The translations under genes were made by a program, and so were the position numbers. A DNA stretch of 38,731 nt. Origin: Oryzomonas sagensis. Lineage in GTDB: Bacteria > Desulfobacterota > Desulfuromonadia > Geobacterales > Pseudopelobacteraceae. Location: assembly GCF_008802355.1 (NCBI RefSeq), contig NZ_VZRA01000011.1, positions 1-38,731 of the forward strand. Direction: 5' to 3'. Below, one piece after another: positions 16,064 to 25,379 of this stretch. The notes under the pieces were generated by a model. It saw only the letters and a list, made by a program, of their open reading frames with translations, ran no database searches and was not told the DNA's origin. Every line of letters starts with the position of its first letter. Position 1 is the first letter of the stretch.

Positions 16064-16146
16064 TCCGCTCGGCTCTTCGCATCGTTCCCCTGTCGACACA
16101 ACTGGTGCCGGATATTGAAAAACTGTTTGTGATGGTGGTTTCATTT

Positions 16147-17214
16147 ATGCTAAAAAACAGGCGCTCACATCTGGCCAGGTTCTTCGAAGATTATTCGCTG
16201 GACTGCATTCTGTTCACAAATCTGCACAACATCCGCTACCTGTGCGGTTTCACGGGGACGGAAGGCGCTTTGCTGCTGACACGGGATGCGGGCTGGTTTC
16301 TCTGCGATTCGCGGTACACCACCCAGGCATCCGGTGAGGTCGGGGATGCGGAAATCCTGGAGTTTGCCTCCAAGCTGGAAACTCTCGGCACCCTGGTGAA
16401 GGACCAGGGGTTTTCTCGAATAGGCTTCGAGGCGGCCTACACCAGCGTAGCGTTCTTCAAATCGCTTTCTGCCGCTCTGGACGGCCACGAACTGGTGGCT
16501 CTCGGCGTTGACCTTGATGATATTCGCTTCTGCAAGGATGCCGATGAACTGCAACGGCTTTCCGAGGTGGCAGCCCTCTCATCTGCCGCCCTTTTGGCGA
16601 TCAGGCCTCTCCTGAAGCCGGGTGTCAAAGAGGTGGAGATTGCCCTGGAATTGGAAATGGAGATGCGTCGGCGCGGAGCGGACGGCAGGGCGTTCGACTT
16701 CATCGTCGCCTCGGGCGTGCGCGGCTCCATGCCCCATGGTGTCGCCTCCGGAAAGGCGCTCCAGGACGGCGAACTGGTAACGATCGACTTCGGCGCCGTC
16801 AAGGGCGGCTACTACTCCGACGAGACGGTCACCGTGGCGATAGGCGACCCGGGCGAACGATGCCGGACTATCCACGAAACCGTCAGAACCGCCCACGACA
16901 TGGCCATCGCCGCGGTCAAACCCGGAATCTCCTGCAGGGAATTGGATGCCGTGGCCCGGGAGTACATACGGGAGTGCGGCTACGGCGACTACTTCGGGCA
17001 CGGGCTGGGGCATGGCGTCGGCCTGGAAATTCACGAAAAACCGGTGCTTTCCCCCCGCAGCGACGCAGTTGCAGCCGAGGGGATGGTCTTCACCATTGAA
17101 CCCGGCATCTATATCCCCGGTTTCGGCGGCGTCAGGATCGAGGACACGGTTGCGGTCACCGCCGATGGTTGCCGGGTGCTGACCGGGGTGCCCAAGGATC
17201 TGTTCATTTTGTAG
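16147..17214 (+). CDS. pepP: M24-family Xaa-Pro aminopeptidase
   Basis: A 355-residue cytoplasmic metallopeptidase expected to remove N-terminal residues before proline. The N-terminal creatinase-like domain (NIRYLCGFTGTEGALLLT) is followed by the pita-bread fold with metal ligands in TIDFGAVKGGYYSDETVTV (two Asp), GHGLGHGVGLEIHE (His), MVFTIEPGIYIPG (Glu) and GGVRIEDTV (Glu). The start is taken at the ATG at 16147, where GGTGG lies just upstream and MLKNRRSHLARFF begins the fold. ATG at 16132 and GTG at 16105 are in-frame alternatives. The pepP versus pepQ assignment is uncertain. Genes of this family often sit next to aroQ and accB, as here. Confidence 0.88.
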   Translation: MLKNRRSHLARFFEDYSLDCILFTNLHNIRYLCGFTGTEGALLLTRDAGWFLCDSRYTTQASGEVGDAEILEFASKLETLGTLVKDQGFSRIGFEAAYTSVAFFKSLSAALDGHELVALGVDLDDIRFCKDADELQRLSEVAALSSAALLAIRPLLKPGVKEVEIALELEMEMRRRGADGRAFDFIVASGVRGSMPHGVASGKALQDGELVTIDFGAVKGGYYSDETVTVAIGDPGERCRTIHETVRTAHDMAIAAVKPGISCRELDAVAREYIRECGYGDYFGHGLGHGVGLEIHEKPVLSPRSDAVAAEGMVFTIEPGIYIPGFGGVRIEDTVAVTADGCRVLTGVPKDLFIL

Positions 17215-17276
17215 TACCATTTACCGGGGACGTAGCGTTCCCGCCACCATGAAACTGTATTCAAAGGAGAAGCGTG

Positions 17277-17747
17277 ATGGACATTAAAGACCTGAAAGTA
17301 CTGATAAAGATGGTTACCGAGACGGATATTACCGAGTTTGAAATGGACAACTCCGATGAAAAGGTCGTCATCCGTCGTGGTCCCAAGACTGAATATGTCG
17401 CCGTCGCTGCTCCCGCTCCCCAGGCGTATGCAACCCCGCAGCAGGCTCCCGCTGCCGTTGCCGCTCCTGCTGCCCCTGTCTCTGCCGCCGAGACGCCCGC
17501 TGAAGCCGGAGAAACCGTCAATTCACCCATCGTGGGGACCTTCTACCGGGCGCCTGCACCGGATGCCGCTCCCTACGCAGAGGTCGGGCAGGTCGTTGAA
17601 AAGGGGCAGATCTTGTGCATCGTCGAAGCCATGAAGCTGATGAATGAGATCGAGGCCGAATATCGCTGCAAGATCGTCAAAATCTGTAAAGAAAACGCCC
17701 AGCCGGTAGAGTTCGGCGATGCGCTGTTCGTTGTTGAAAAGCTCTAA
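17277..17747 (+). CDS. accB: Acetyl-CoA carboxylase biotin carboxyl carrier protein
   Basis: A 156-residue carrier that holds the biotin moving CO2 from biotin carboxylase to the carboxyltransferase for malonyl-CoA synthesis. The N-terminal part (MDIKDLKVLIKMVTETDITE) is family-typical. A 45-residue Ala/Pro linker follows, then the biotinyl domain VNSPIVGTFYRAPAPDA with the EAMKLMNE motif (Lys120 biotinylated). ATG at 17277 is preferred over GTG at 17274 because AAGGAGA (17264-17270) is then six bases away. It is followed at 30 bases by accC. Confidence 0.96.
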   Translation: MDIKDLKVLIKMVTETDITEFEMDNSDEKVVIRRGPKTEYVAVAAPAPQAYATPQQAPAAVAAPAAPVSAAETPAEAGETVNSPIVGTFYRAPAPDAAPYAEVGQVVEKGQILCIVEAMKLMNEIEAEYRCKIVKICKENAQPVEFGDALFVVEKL

Positions 17748-17777
17748 ATCTTACTTCAGTCCAAGGGGTTAACCTCC

Positions 17778-19118
<1,341 letters not shown>

Positions 19119-19122
19119 CGCT

Positions 19123-19509
19123 ATGGACTGCCCTGAGGAACTGAAATATTCAAAGGAACATATCTGGGTCAGAGTCGAGGGCAATTCGGCCGTCATCGGC
19201 ATCACCGATTTCGCCCAGGAAGAGTTGGGCCCGATCTCGGGCGTCGAGCTGCCGGAAGAGGGCGATGAACTGGAACAGGACGATTCCGTCGGGTCCGTCG
19301 AGGCGCGCAAGACCGTTGCCGATATCTATGCCCCCTTCAGCGGAACGGTGCGCAACGTCAATCACGAGGTCATCGACAACCCGGCCCTGTTGAACGACGA
19401 CCCCTATGACGGCGGCTGGCTGTTGGAGGTCACGATCAACGACCACGACGAGCTGAAGGGGTTCATGTCAGCCGACGATTACGCCGATTACGCGGAAAAC
19501 AAGGATTAA
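19123..19509 (+). CDS. gcvH: Glycine cleavage system H-type lipoyl carrier protein
   Basis: A 128-residue single lipoyl domain. It starts MDCPEELKYSKEHIWVRVEG, has GITDFAQEELGPISGVELPE, and the lipoyl-lysine loop SVEARKTVADIYAPFSG with Lys63. The late segment YDGGWLLEVTI is typical. ATG at 19123 follows GGAG by seven bases and the accC stop by four. In the glycine cleavage system, H protein shuttles aminomethyl groups between the P, T and L proteins; in many bacteria it is also an octanoyl/lipoyl relay for 2-oxoacid dehydrogenases. No gcvP or gcvT is nearby. It is the last gene of the operon, followed by a strong terminator. Confidence 0.93.
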   Translation: MDCPEELKYSKEHIWVRVEGNSAVIGITDFAQEELGPISGVELPEEGDELEQDDSVGSVEARKTVADIYAPFSGTVRNVNHEVIDNPALLNDDPYDGGWLLEVTINDHDELKGFMSADDYADYAENKD

Positions 19510-19533
19510 TTTTCCGGCGAACATGTGCTACAA

Positions 19534-19571
19534 AGGGCGGGATAGATGGCTATCTCGCCCTCTTGTTTTTT
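19534..19571 (+). terminator. Intrinsic terminator of the aro-acc-gcvH operon
   Basis: A 12-bp stem (AGGGCG-G-GATAG at 19534-19545 with CTATC-T-CGCCCT at 19550-19561, one G-T pair) is followed by CTTGTTTTTT. It ends two bases before the ribosome binding site of the TolC-like gene, so that gene depends on readthrough or on a promoter inside this region. Confidence 0.85.
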
Positions 19572-19586
19572 GAAAGGAACCGGACT

Positions 19587-21074
19587 GTGCGTTTATCCTA
19601 TGTGCTGGCATGTGCGCTGATCTGTCTGCCGTCGCTTGCTGCGGCCGCCGACACCACGGTCTCGCTTACTCTCAGCGAGGCGATCCGTATGGCGGTGGAG
19701 AAAAACCTGGATGTGCGGGCCGAACTGTACACCCCCGCCCAGTATGAGGCGGATATCAACCGCAACCGGGCGATCTACGACCCGCTTTTGACCCTTCAGA
19801 CGAGCTACAGCGATTCGACCGTGCCCTCGACCACGGTTGACGGTTCCGGGTCCAGTTATGGCCGCACGTTTCAGGCCGACGCCTCCCTGAGCCAGCTCTT
19901 CTGGACCGGCGCGACCGCCACGGCCGGCTTCAATAACGCCTTCAACAGCACCAACGCCAGCCGTTCACTGAGCAACTATTGGGAATCGACCCTGGGGGTT
20001 ACCATCACCCAGCCGCTGTTGAAAAATTTCGGGCGGGAAACGACGGACGTGGCCATCAATGTCTCGCGGCTCTCCAAGTTCGCCTCTATCGAACACTTCA
20101 ACACCCGCCTGTTGGCCACCGTCACCCAGGTCAGGAACGAGTATTTCAAGCTCTACAGCCTGCGGGAGCAGTTGCAGGTGGCCAAAACCTCGCTCGAACT
20201 GGCACGCAAGATCCTGAGCGACACCACGGCCCAGGTCGCGGCCGGCGTCCTTCCCGCCATGGAGATCACCAACGCCGAATTCGGCGTCTACTCGCGGGAA
20301 AAGGATTTGATCGATGTTGAAAAATCGGTCAGCGATGAGGTAGACGTTCTGCGACTGCTGCTGCAGATAAAGGATGCCCGGGATATTCTCACGGTGGACC
20401 TCCCCCGGCACGACCTCTATGAGGTGAACGAAGATGCGGCGCTCAAACTGGCCCTGAGCCGTCCCGACATCAAGGAACAGCGCCGCAACCTGGAGATTGC
20501 CGAACTTCAGACCCGCGTCTACAACAACAAGGTTAAGCCCGATCTCTCCCTTTCCGCCTCCGGTTCCCTGGTCGGCCTCAACCACACCTATCCCCGCAAT
20601 CTGGAAACGCTCACCGCCGCCGACAACCCGGCCTGGAGCCTCGGCCTGGTCTTTACCTATCCCTTGGGCAACAACGCCGCCGAAAACGATTACCGCAAGA
20701 GCCGCCTCAAGACCGAACAGACCGCGGTGCAGATCCGCAGCCTTGAGGAAAACGCCGCCAACGATGTCAAGAGCGCCATCCGCGGCATCACCAGCAGCTA
20801 CAAGCAGATCGCCGTGGCCGAGCGGGGCAGGGCTTACGCCGAAGAGCGCCTGCGGGCCTACCTGCGCAAGAAAGAGGTCGGCCTGGCCACCAACAAGGAC
20901 GTGCTGGATGTGGAAAACGACCTCGTGGCGGCCAAGAACAACCAGATCACGGCGGTGGTGACCTACGACAACGCCATTACCCATCTGTGGCAGGTGACCG
21001 GGGAACTGCTTGAGCGGCAAGGCATCCGCGTTGTGGAGGACGACGCGGACAAACTCTACAGAGGTACTCGCTAA
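19587..21074 (+). CDS. TolC-family outer-membrane efflux protein
   Basis: A 495-residue protein with a signal peptide (MRLSYVLACALICLPSLAAA, cleavage near ADT). After that it shows the long-helix architecture of TolC channels: LSLTLSEAIRMAVEKN-like start (read as VSLTLSEAIRMAVEKNLDVR), RNEYFKLYSLREQLQVA, a repeated second half and the C-terminal KKEVGLATNKDVLDVENDL. Such proteins form trimeric outer-membrane export ducts with an inner-membrane pump. No pump or adaptor gene is next to it, so the substrate is unknown. GTG at 19587 is chosen because AAAGGA lies eight bases upstream; a TTG at 19563 inside the terminator tail is unlikely. The stop overlaps the ATG of mqnA by one base (TAATG). Confidence 0.88.
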   Translation: MRLSYVLACALICLPSLAAAADTTVSLTLSEAIRMAVEKNLDVRAELYTPAQYEADINRNRAIYDPLLTLQTSYSDSTVPSTTVDGSGSSYGRTFQADASLSQLFWTGATATAGFNNAFNSTNASRSLSNYWESTLGVTITQPLLKNFGRETTDVAINVSRLSKFASIEHFNTRLLATVTQVRNEYFKLYSLREQLQVAKTSLELARKILSDTTAQVAAGVLPAMEITNAEFGVYSREKDLIDVEKSVSDEVDVLRLLLQIKDARDILTVDLPRHDLYEVNEDAALKLALSRPDIKEQRRNLEIAELQTRVYNNKVKPDLSLSASGSLVGLNHTYPRNLETLTAADNPAWSLGLVFTYPLGNNAAENDYRKSRLKTEQTAVQIRSLEENAANDVKSAIRGITSSYKQIAVAERGRAYAEERLRAYLRKKEVGLATNKDVLDVENDLVAAKNNQITAVVTYDNAITHLWQVTGELLERQGIRVVEDDADKLYRGTR

Positions 21075-21895
21075 TGCTTACTATCGGCCGTATCGACTAC
21101 GCAAACGTCACCCCCCTGTTCCATTCCCTGCAAGAGCATTTTCCGAGCGCCGACTACCGGTTCGTCGGCGGCGTCCCGGCCAATCTGAACGCCCAGCTTG
21201 CCGCGGAAAAAATCGACGTCTGCCCGTCGTCCTCCATAGCGTACGCTGTTCATCCCGAGCGCTATCTCATCCTCCCCGAGCTGTCCATCAGCAGTGCCGG
21301 CCCGGTTGCCAGCGTACTGCTCTTCTCCCGCGTTCCCATCGAAGAGCTGGACGGGCAGGATATCCTGCTGAGCGCGGAGTCGGCCACATCGGTCAACCTG
21401 CTCAGAATCCTCATGGGCAAACGTTTTGGCCACTCCTGCCGGTACACCGTATCCTCCAGCCCGCTGGACGAAGCGCTCCGCACGGCGCCCGCCATGCTGC
21501 TGATCGGGGATGCCGCCTTGCGTTCGTCCATGGCCGGGACCGGCCTGCGCATCTATGACTTGGGGGCGCTCTGGTATGAATGGACCGGGCTGCCGTTCGT
21601 CTTTGCCCTGTGGTTCTGCACCCGCTCCGCGGCAAAGACGCACTATGACGAGGTGCGTCTGCTGGCTGAACGGCTCGTTCAGGCCAAGGCCTATGCCGGC
21701 CGGGAACGGGAGCATATTGCCGATGTATCGCCCGAAGCCGCCTGGATGGGGCGTGAAGGGCTCATAACCTACTGGCGGGAGAATATTTCCTATGAGATGG
21801 GGGAGGCCCAAAAGGAGGGGTTACGGCTGTTCTACCGGTATGCAGCGGAGTTGGGCTTGATCCCCGCGGCCCCCGAACTGCACTTTTTCCACTAA
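21074..21895 (+). CDS. mqnA: Chorismate dehydratase (menaquinone, futalosine pathway)
   Basis: A 273-residue enzyme that dehydrates chorismate to 3-[(1-carboxyvinyl)oxy]benzoate, the first step of the futalosine route to menaquinone. Signatures are IGRIDYANVTPLFHSL at the N-terminus, VCPSSSIAYAVHPERY, SISSAGPVASVLLFSR, LLIGDAALRS and the conserved LGALWYEWTGLPFVFALW. It has the periplasmic-binding-protein-like fold without a signal peptide. It starts in a TAATG overlap with the TolC-like gene. Menaquinone is the respiratory quinone of Geobacter-type bacteria. It consumes the chorismate made by the upstream aro genes. Confidence 0.93.
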   Translation: MLTIGRIDYANVTPLFHSLQEHFPSADYRFVGGVPANLNAQLAAEKIDVCPSSSIAYAVHPERYLILPELSISSAGPVASVLLFSRVPIEELDGQDILLSAESATSVNLLRILMGKRFGHSCRYTVSSSPLDEALRTAPAMLLIGDAALRSSMAGTGLRIYDLGALWYEWTGLPFVFALWFCTRSAAKTHYDEVRLLAERLVQAKAYAGREREHIADVSPEAAWMGREGLITYWRENISYEMGEAQKEGLRLFYRYAAELGLIPAAPELHFFH

Positions 21896-21941
21896 CAACC
21901 CCCCTCGTTGCGGCGGGTTGCGGAATGGGGCCGGTTGCCGC

Positions 21942-22391
21942 TCAACGCCCGGCGCGAACGGCGGCGGCATAGTCGGCCAGAATGTTGGCGTGATCGAAAC
22001 AGAGCCGGGCCGGCAACTCTTCAAGGGAAAACAGCGCCAGGTTGGCTGCATCGTCGGCAGCGCGGGGAATCCCGCTCCCCTGTGCCATGAAAACCGTTGA
22101 AATGGTGTGCATGCGGGTATCCCGCGCCGGGTCCGAATAGCATCCCAATAACCGCAGGTTTCCGATCTCCACAGTCGTTTCCTCCCGCGCCTCTCTTCGG
22201 GCCGCATCTTCGAGCGATTCCCCGTAATCCACGAACCCCCCCGGCAACGCCCAGCCATGGGGCGGATTTTTGCGTTCGATCAGTACGATGCGGTTATCGA
22301 TCTCAATGATGATGTCCACCGTGGGGAAGGGGTTGCGGTACTGCTTGACCGGGGAACCGCATGAGGGGCAGGTAAGGGTATCGAAGGGCAT
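21942..22391 (-). CDS. NUDIX hydrolase with N-terminal zinc ribbon
   Basis: A 149-residue protein. It begins [20 protein letters not shown], a small zinc-ribbon-like CPSCG knuckle, then the NUDIX fold with [20 protein letters not shown] and the adjacent REAREET, which together form the GX5EX7REUXEE box. It should hydrolyse a nucleoside diphosphate-linked substrate such as ADP-ribose or a damaged nucleotide. The substrate cannot be told from sequence. ATG at 22391 is supported by GGAGG (22398-22402 on the - strand); an upstream alternative start at 22430 lacks one. It converges with mqnA. Confidence 0.88.
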   Translation of the reverse strand: MPFDTLTCPSCGSPVKQYRNPFPTVDIIIEIDNRIVLIERKNPPHGWALPGGFVDYGESLEDAARREAREETTVEIGNLRLLGCYSDPARDTRMHTISTVFMAQGSGIPRAADDAANLALFSLEELPARLCFDHANILADYAAAVRAGR

Positions 22392-22430
22392 GGTAAACCT
22401 CCCAAGAGCCAGGAATGTACCTCGGCACAC

Positions 22431-22457
22431 AAAAAAAGGGGGAACATGGTTCCCCCC
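22431..22457 (-). terminator. Intrinsic terminator of the PxxKW gene
   Basis: On the - strand a perfect 8-bp stem (GGGGGAAC with GTTCCCCC, loop CAT) is followed by a run of seven T. It lies 31 bases after the PxxKW stop codon and upstream of the NUDIX start, so the two - strand genes are separate units. Confidence 0.85.
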
Positions 22458-22487
22458 TTGCCATACTGGTGCGAAAAGATCCGGCGC

Positions 22488-22778
22488 TTATTTTTTCTTG
22501 CCGCCGGCCGCCTTTTTGGAAGCCTTGAGCGGGTTGACCCTGGTCTCTTCAACCTTGATGTCCACCTTGACGTGGCTGGCAAAGTTGCAGAGCCCATTGG
22601 CCCATTTTTTGGCCGGGGCCGGATAGGCGCTGCAAACCTGGCCGATGGAGCCGGTCACGATGCGTTCGCATCCTTCGCAATTTTCAACGATAACCTGGCA
22701 GGAGCCATCCGGGAAAATGCAACCCTGTTTGCCCCAAAAGGTACACTCGGTACCGGGAAGTACAGTCTGACACTGCAT
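22488..22778 (-). CDS. PxxKW family cysteine-rich protein
   Basis: A 96-residue protein with eight cysteines (MQCQTVLPGTECTFWGKQGC, then CIFPDGSCQVIVENCEGC), the name-giving PAKKW motif, and a lysine-rich C-terminus ending GGKKK. The family is known mainly from anaerobic sulfate- and metal-reducing bacteria and has no established function. The cysteines suggest metal or Fe-S binding, but that is inference. ATG at 22778 follows a strong AGGAGGA. It is divergent from the phosphohexomutase gene, and promoters can be proposed on both strands. Confidence 0.85.
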   Translation of the reverse strand: MQCQTVLPGTECTFWGKQGCIFPDGSCQVIVENCEGCERIVTGSIGQVCSAYPAPAKKWANGLCNFASHVKVDIKVEETRVNPLKASKKAAGGKKK

Positions 22779-22813
22779 GCTTCTTCCTCCTAAATGTTCT
22801 AAATTGAAATACA

Positions 22814-22843
22814 ACTGTAGCAAGTATGGCTGAAAAAAGTCAA
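22814..22843 (-). promoter_or_regulatory. Predicted sigma-70-type promoter of the PxxKW gene
   Basis: On the - strand TTGACT (22843-22838) and TACAGT (22819-22814) are separated by 18 bases, 36 bases before the start codon. This is a match by eye to the -35/-10 consensus. Confidence 0.45.
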
Positions 22844-22872
22844 CAGGAAAAATCCTTGAAATTATGCCCTCT

Positions 22873-22901
22873 TTGACTTGACGGACGGGCTCCGGTGTAT
22901 T
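22873..22901 (+). promoter_or_regulatory. Predicted sigma-70-type promoter of the phosphohexomutase gene
   Basis: TTGACT (22873-22878) and TGTATT (22896-22901) are separated by 17 bases, about 50 bases before the start codon. This is a match by eye. Confidence 0.45.
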
Positions 22902-22948
22902 ACCTTTAAAACGACAAAAGATGTCTTGTTATTGGAGGGAATCACATC

Positions 22949-24364
22949 ATGGGAATCGTTTTCGGAACGTCCGGGTGGCGCGGCATCCTCTGTGAAGACT
23001 TCATTATGGACAATGTCAGGGTGGTTGTCCGGGCCATTGCCGACCACCTGATCGCTTCCGGGGAGCAGCACAAGGGCGTGATCGTCGGCTGCGATACCCG
23101 CTTCATGGGGCAGCGCTTCGCCTGTGAGGCCGCACGGGTTCTGGCGGGCGCGGGGATCAAAGTCTACCTGTGCGAAGGGGACACCCCCACGCCGGTCATA
23201 TCGTTCGAGATACTGCGCCGCCATGCCGCCGGCGCCGTCAACTTCACGGCCAGTCACAACCCCCCTGAATACAACGGCGTCAAGTTCTCGCCGTCATGGG
23301 GCGGGCCGGCCCTCCCCGAAACCACAAAGGATATCGAGCAGCGGGCAAACCGGATGCTGGGCGCGCCCAATTGCACGACGCTCTCCCTGGAGGAAGCCTC
23401 AAACCGCGGGCTCCTGGAGCGCATCGACCCGCGGCAGGCGTACCTGAAGGCCCTGGAAGAAAAGGTGGATTTCGACGCCATTGCCCACCTCGGGAAGGTG
23501 GCCCTCAATCCCCTGTACGGCACCGGCCGGGGGTATCTGGACGAACCGCTGAAACAGCGCGGCATTCCCTCTGTCATGATTAACGACCGTCTCGATCCCT
23601 ACTTCGGCGGTCAGCCGCCCGAACCGTCCGAAAGCCATATCCCCGATTTCATCGCCCTGGTCAAAAACGATCCGGCTATTCGCCTGGGGTTGGCGACCGA
23701 TGGCGACGCCGACCGTTTCGGTATTCTTGATGGCGATGGTTCTTTCATCGAGCCCAATTATATTATTGCCCTGCTCTTGAATTATCTGATCCGAGTGCGC
23801 AAAATGGAAGGAGGAGTGGCCCGCAGTGTCGCCACTTCCCATCTGGTCGATGCCGTTGCCCGGAAACACGGTATCCCGGTCTTTGAAACGCCGGTCGGCT
23901 TCAAGTATATCGGCGAACTGATCAGCCAGGACAAGATCATTATCGGCGGCGAAGAAAGCGCCGGGCTCACCATCAAGGGGCATGTGCCCGAAAAAGACGG
24001 GATTCTGGCGTGTTTCCTGGTGGCCGAGATGGTCGCCCGTGAGGGAAAGAGCATCCGGGAACTGTTGGAACGGCTCTATGCAGAGGTGGGACGTTTCATA
24101 ACCCGCCGTGACAACCTCAAGCTTTCGCCGCAACTTGAAACGGAGTATGCAGACAAGATAACGAATCTTCCCGCCGAAGTCGCCGGGGTTAAGGTCAAGG
24201 AGGTGATCAGGATCGACGGGACCAAGCTGCTGCTGGAGGATGGCAGCTGGGTGCTGTTCCGCAAGTCGGGCACCGAGCCGGTGGTGCGCCTCTATGGCGA
24301 GGCGGCTACCGAGGCAAGGTTGGCTGAGGTCATGGCCGCAGGACGGAAATTTATTATGGGCTAA
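22949..24364 (+). CDS. Phosphoglucomutase/phosphomannomutase family protein
   Basis: A 471-residue alpha-D-phosphohexomutase that interconverts 1- and 6-phosphates of glucose and/or mannose, supplying nucleotide-sugar precursors. It starts IVFGTSGWRGILCEDF. The phosphoserine loop FTASHNPPEYNGVKFS, the metal-binding loop LATDGDADRFGILDGDG, the sugar-binding GGEESAGLTIKGH and the phosphate-binding RKSGTEPVVRLYGEA are all intact. ATG at 22949 is ten bases after GGAGG. The preference for glucose or mannose cannot be decided by eye. It is monocistronic in appearance. Confidence 0.9.
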   Translation: MGIVFGTSGWRGILCEDFIMDNVRVVVRAIADHLIASGEQHKGVIVGCDTRFMGQRFACEAARVLAGAGIKVYLCEGDTPTPVISFEILRRHAAGAVNFTASHNPPEYNGVKFSPSWGGPALPETTKDIEQRANRMLGAPNCTTLSLEEASNRGLLERIDPRQAYLKALEEKVDFDAIAHLGKVALNPLYGTGRGYLDEPLKQRGIPSVMINDRLDPYFGGQPPEPSESHIPDFIALVKNDPAIRLGLATDGDADRFGILDGDGSFIEPNYIIALLLNYLIRVRKMEGGVARSVATSHLVDAVARKHGIPVFETPVGFKYIGELISQDKIIIGGEESAGLTIKGHVPEKDGILACFLVAEMVAREGKSIRELLERLYAEVGRFITRRDNLKLSPQLETEYADKITNLPAEVAGVKVKEVIRIDGTKLLLEDGSWVLFRKSGTEPVVRLYGEAATEARLAEVMAAGRKFIMG

Positions 24365-24456
24365 ACCGTCAGGACGACAATCGACAGGGGGTAACGGGAT
24401 CGGCCTTGATGAGCAGATGCCGTGTCATTCTGCCCACCCCTGTTTGTATGTTTTAA

Positions 24457-24480
24457 TAGGTTGTAAAGCAAATTTACCTA
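24457..24480 (+). promoter_or_regulatory. Imperfect inverted repeat upstream of nifU, candidate operator
   Basis: TAGGT (24457-24461) and TAAA (24464-24467) face TTTACCTA (24473-24480) around a short centre, 24 bases before the nifU start. Its position suits a regulator of the Fe-S operon, but it does not match the classical IscR type 1 motif. The regulator is unknown. Confidence 0.3.
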
Positions 24481-24503
24481 AAAAAGGCGAGGAGATCATC
24501 ACC

Positions 24504-25379
24504 ATGTGGGACTATACACCAACCGTGAAAGAACATTTTCTTAACCCCCGCAACGTAGGGGATATACCCGATGCGGACGCCGTCGGCGAAGTGGGCAGCC
24601 TGGCCTGCGGCGACGCCCTGAAGCTGTATCTCAAGCTGGACGACGACAAGGACAAGATCGTCGACGCCAAGTTCCAGACCTTTGGCTGCGCCAGCGCTAT
24701 CGCCTCCTCATCGGCCCTGACCGAGATGGTCAAGGGCAAGACCCTGGACGAGGCCCTGGCCATCAGCAACCAGGACATCGCCGAATTTCTGGGCGGACTG
24801 CCGGAGGAGAAGATGCACTGCTCGGTGATGGGACAGGAGGCGCTGGAGGTAGCCATTGCCAAATACCGCGGCCATGAGGTCAAACCCCATGACCATGATC
24901 ATGATCACGGCCCGGCCTACCCGGACCAGGAGGGGACCATTGTCTGCAAATGTTTCGGCATCACCGACGTGTTCCTGAAAAAGGTGATCGAGACCAACAA
25001 GCTCACCACGGCCGAACAGGTGACCCATTTTACCAAGGCCGGCGGCGGCTGCGGCGGCTGCATTCCCAGGATCAAGGAGCTGATCGCCGAGGTGATGGGC
25101 AAACAGGAGTCCGAAGAACCGCGCAAACGCCCGGAGAAACTCTCCAACATGAAAAAGATGCAGATGATTCAGGAAGTGTTGGAACGGGATATCCGGCCGC
25201 TGTTGTGGGCCGACGGCGGCGACCTGGAACTGATCGACATCGACGGCCCCAAAGTGCAGGTGGCTTTCCGTAAGGCGTGCGCAGGCTGCTCTTCTTCCGG
25301 TTTCACCTCCCGCGTGGTCGAGCAGAAGCTGCGCGACCTGGTGGCGGAGGATATCGTTGTCGAGGAGGTCGCGGCATGA
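24504..25379 (+). CDS. nifU: Fe-S cluster assembly scaffold NifU
   Basis: A 291-residue three-domain scaffold. The N-terminal IscU-like domain (YTPTVKEHFLNPRNVGDIPD, SLACGDALKLYLKLD, FQTFGCASAIASSSALTEM, EEKMHCSV) carries the three assembly cysteines. The central [2Fe-2S] BFD-like domain has CKCFGITD and GGGCGGCIPRI. The C-terminal Nfu domain has ADGGDLELIDIDG and ACAGCSSS. An HDHDHDHG histidine stretch links the first two domains. ATG at 24504 is nine bases after GGAG; the longer open frame from 24240 reads through the previous gene. It overlaps nifS by four bases. It receives sulfur from NifS and is likely a general Fe-S assembly system here, since no nif genes are nearby. Confidence 0.95.
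   Translation: MWDYTPTVKEHFLNPRNVGDIPDADAVGEVGSLACGDALKLYLKLDDDKDKIVDAKFQTFGCASAIASSSALTEMVKGKTLDEALAISNQDIAEFLGGLPEEKMHCSVMGQEALEVAIAKYRGHEVKPHDHDHDHGPAYPDQEGTIVCKCFGITDVFLKKVIETNKLTTAEQVTHFTKAGGGCGGCIPRIKELIAEVMGKQESEEPRKRPEKLSNMKKMQMIQEVLERDIRPLLWADGGDLELIDIDGPKVQVAFRKACAGCSSSGFTSRVVEQKLRDLVAEDIVVEEVAA

Noticed and set aside
24240-24503. N-terminal extension of NifU by 88 residues
   Set aside because: It reads through the end of the phosphohexomutase gene out of frame; the ATG at 24504 begins the conserved IscU-like domain and has GGAG.
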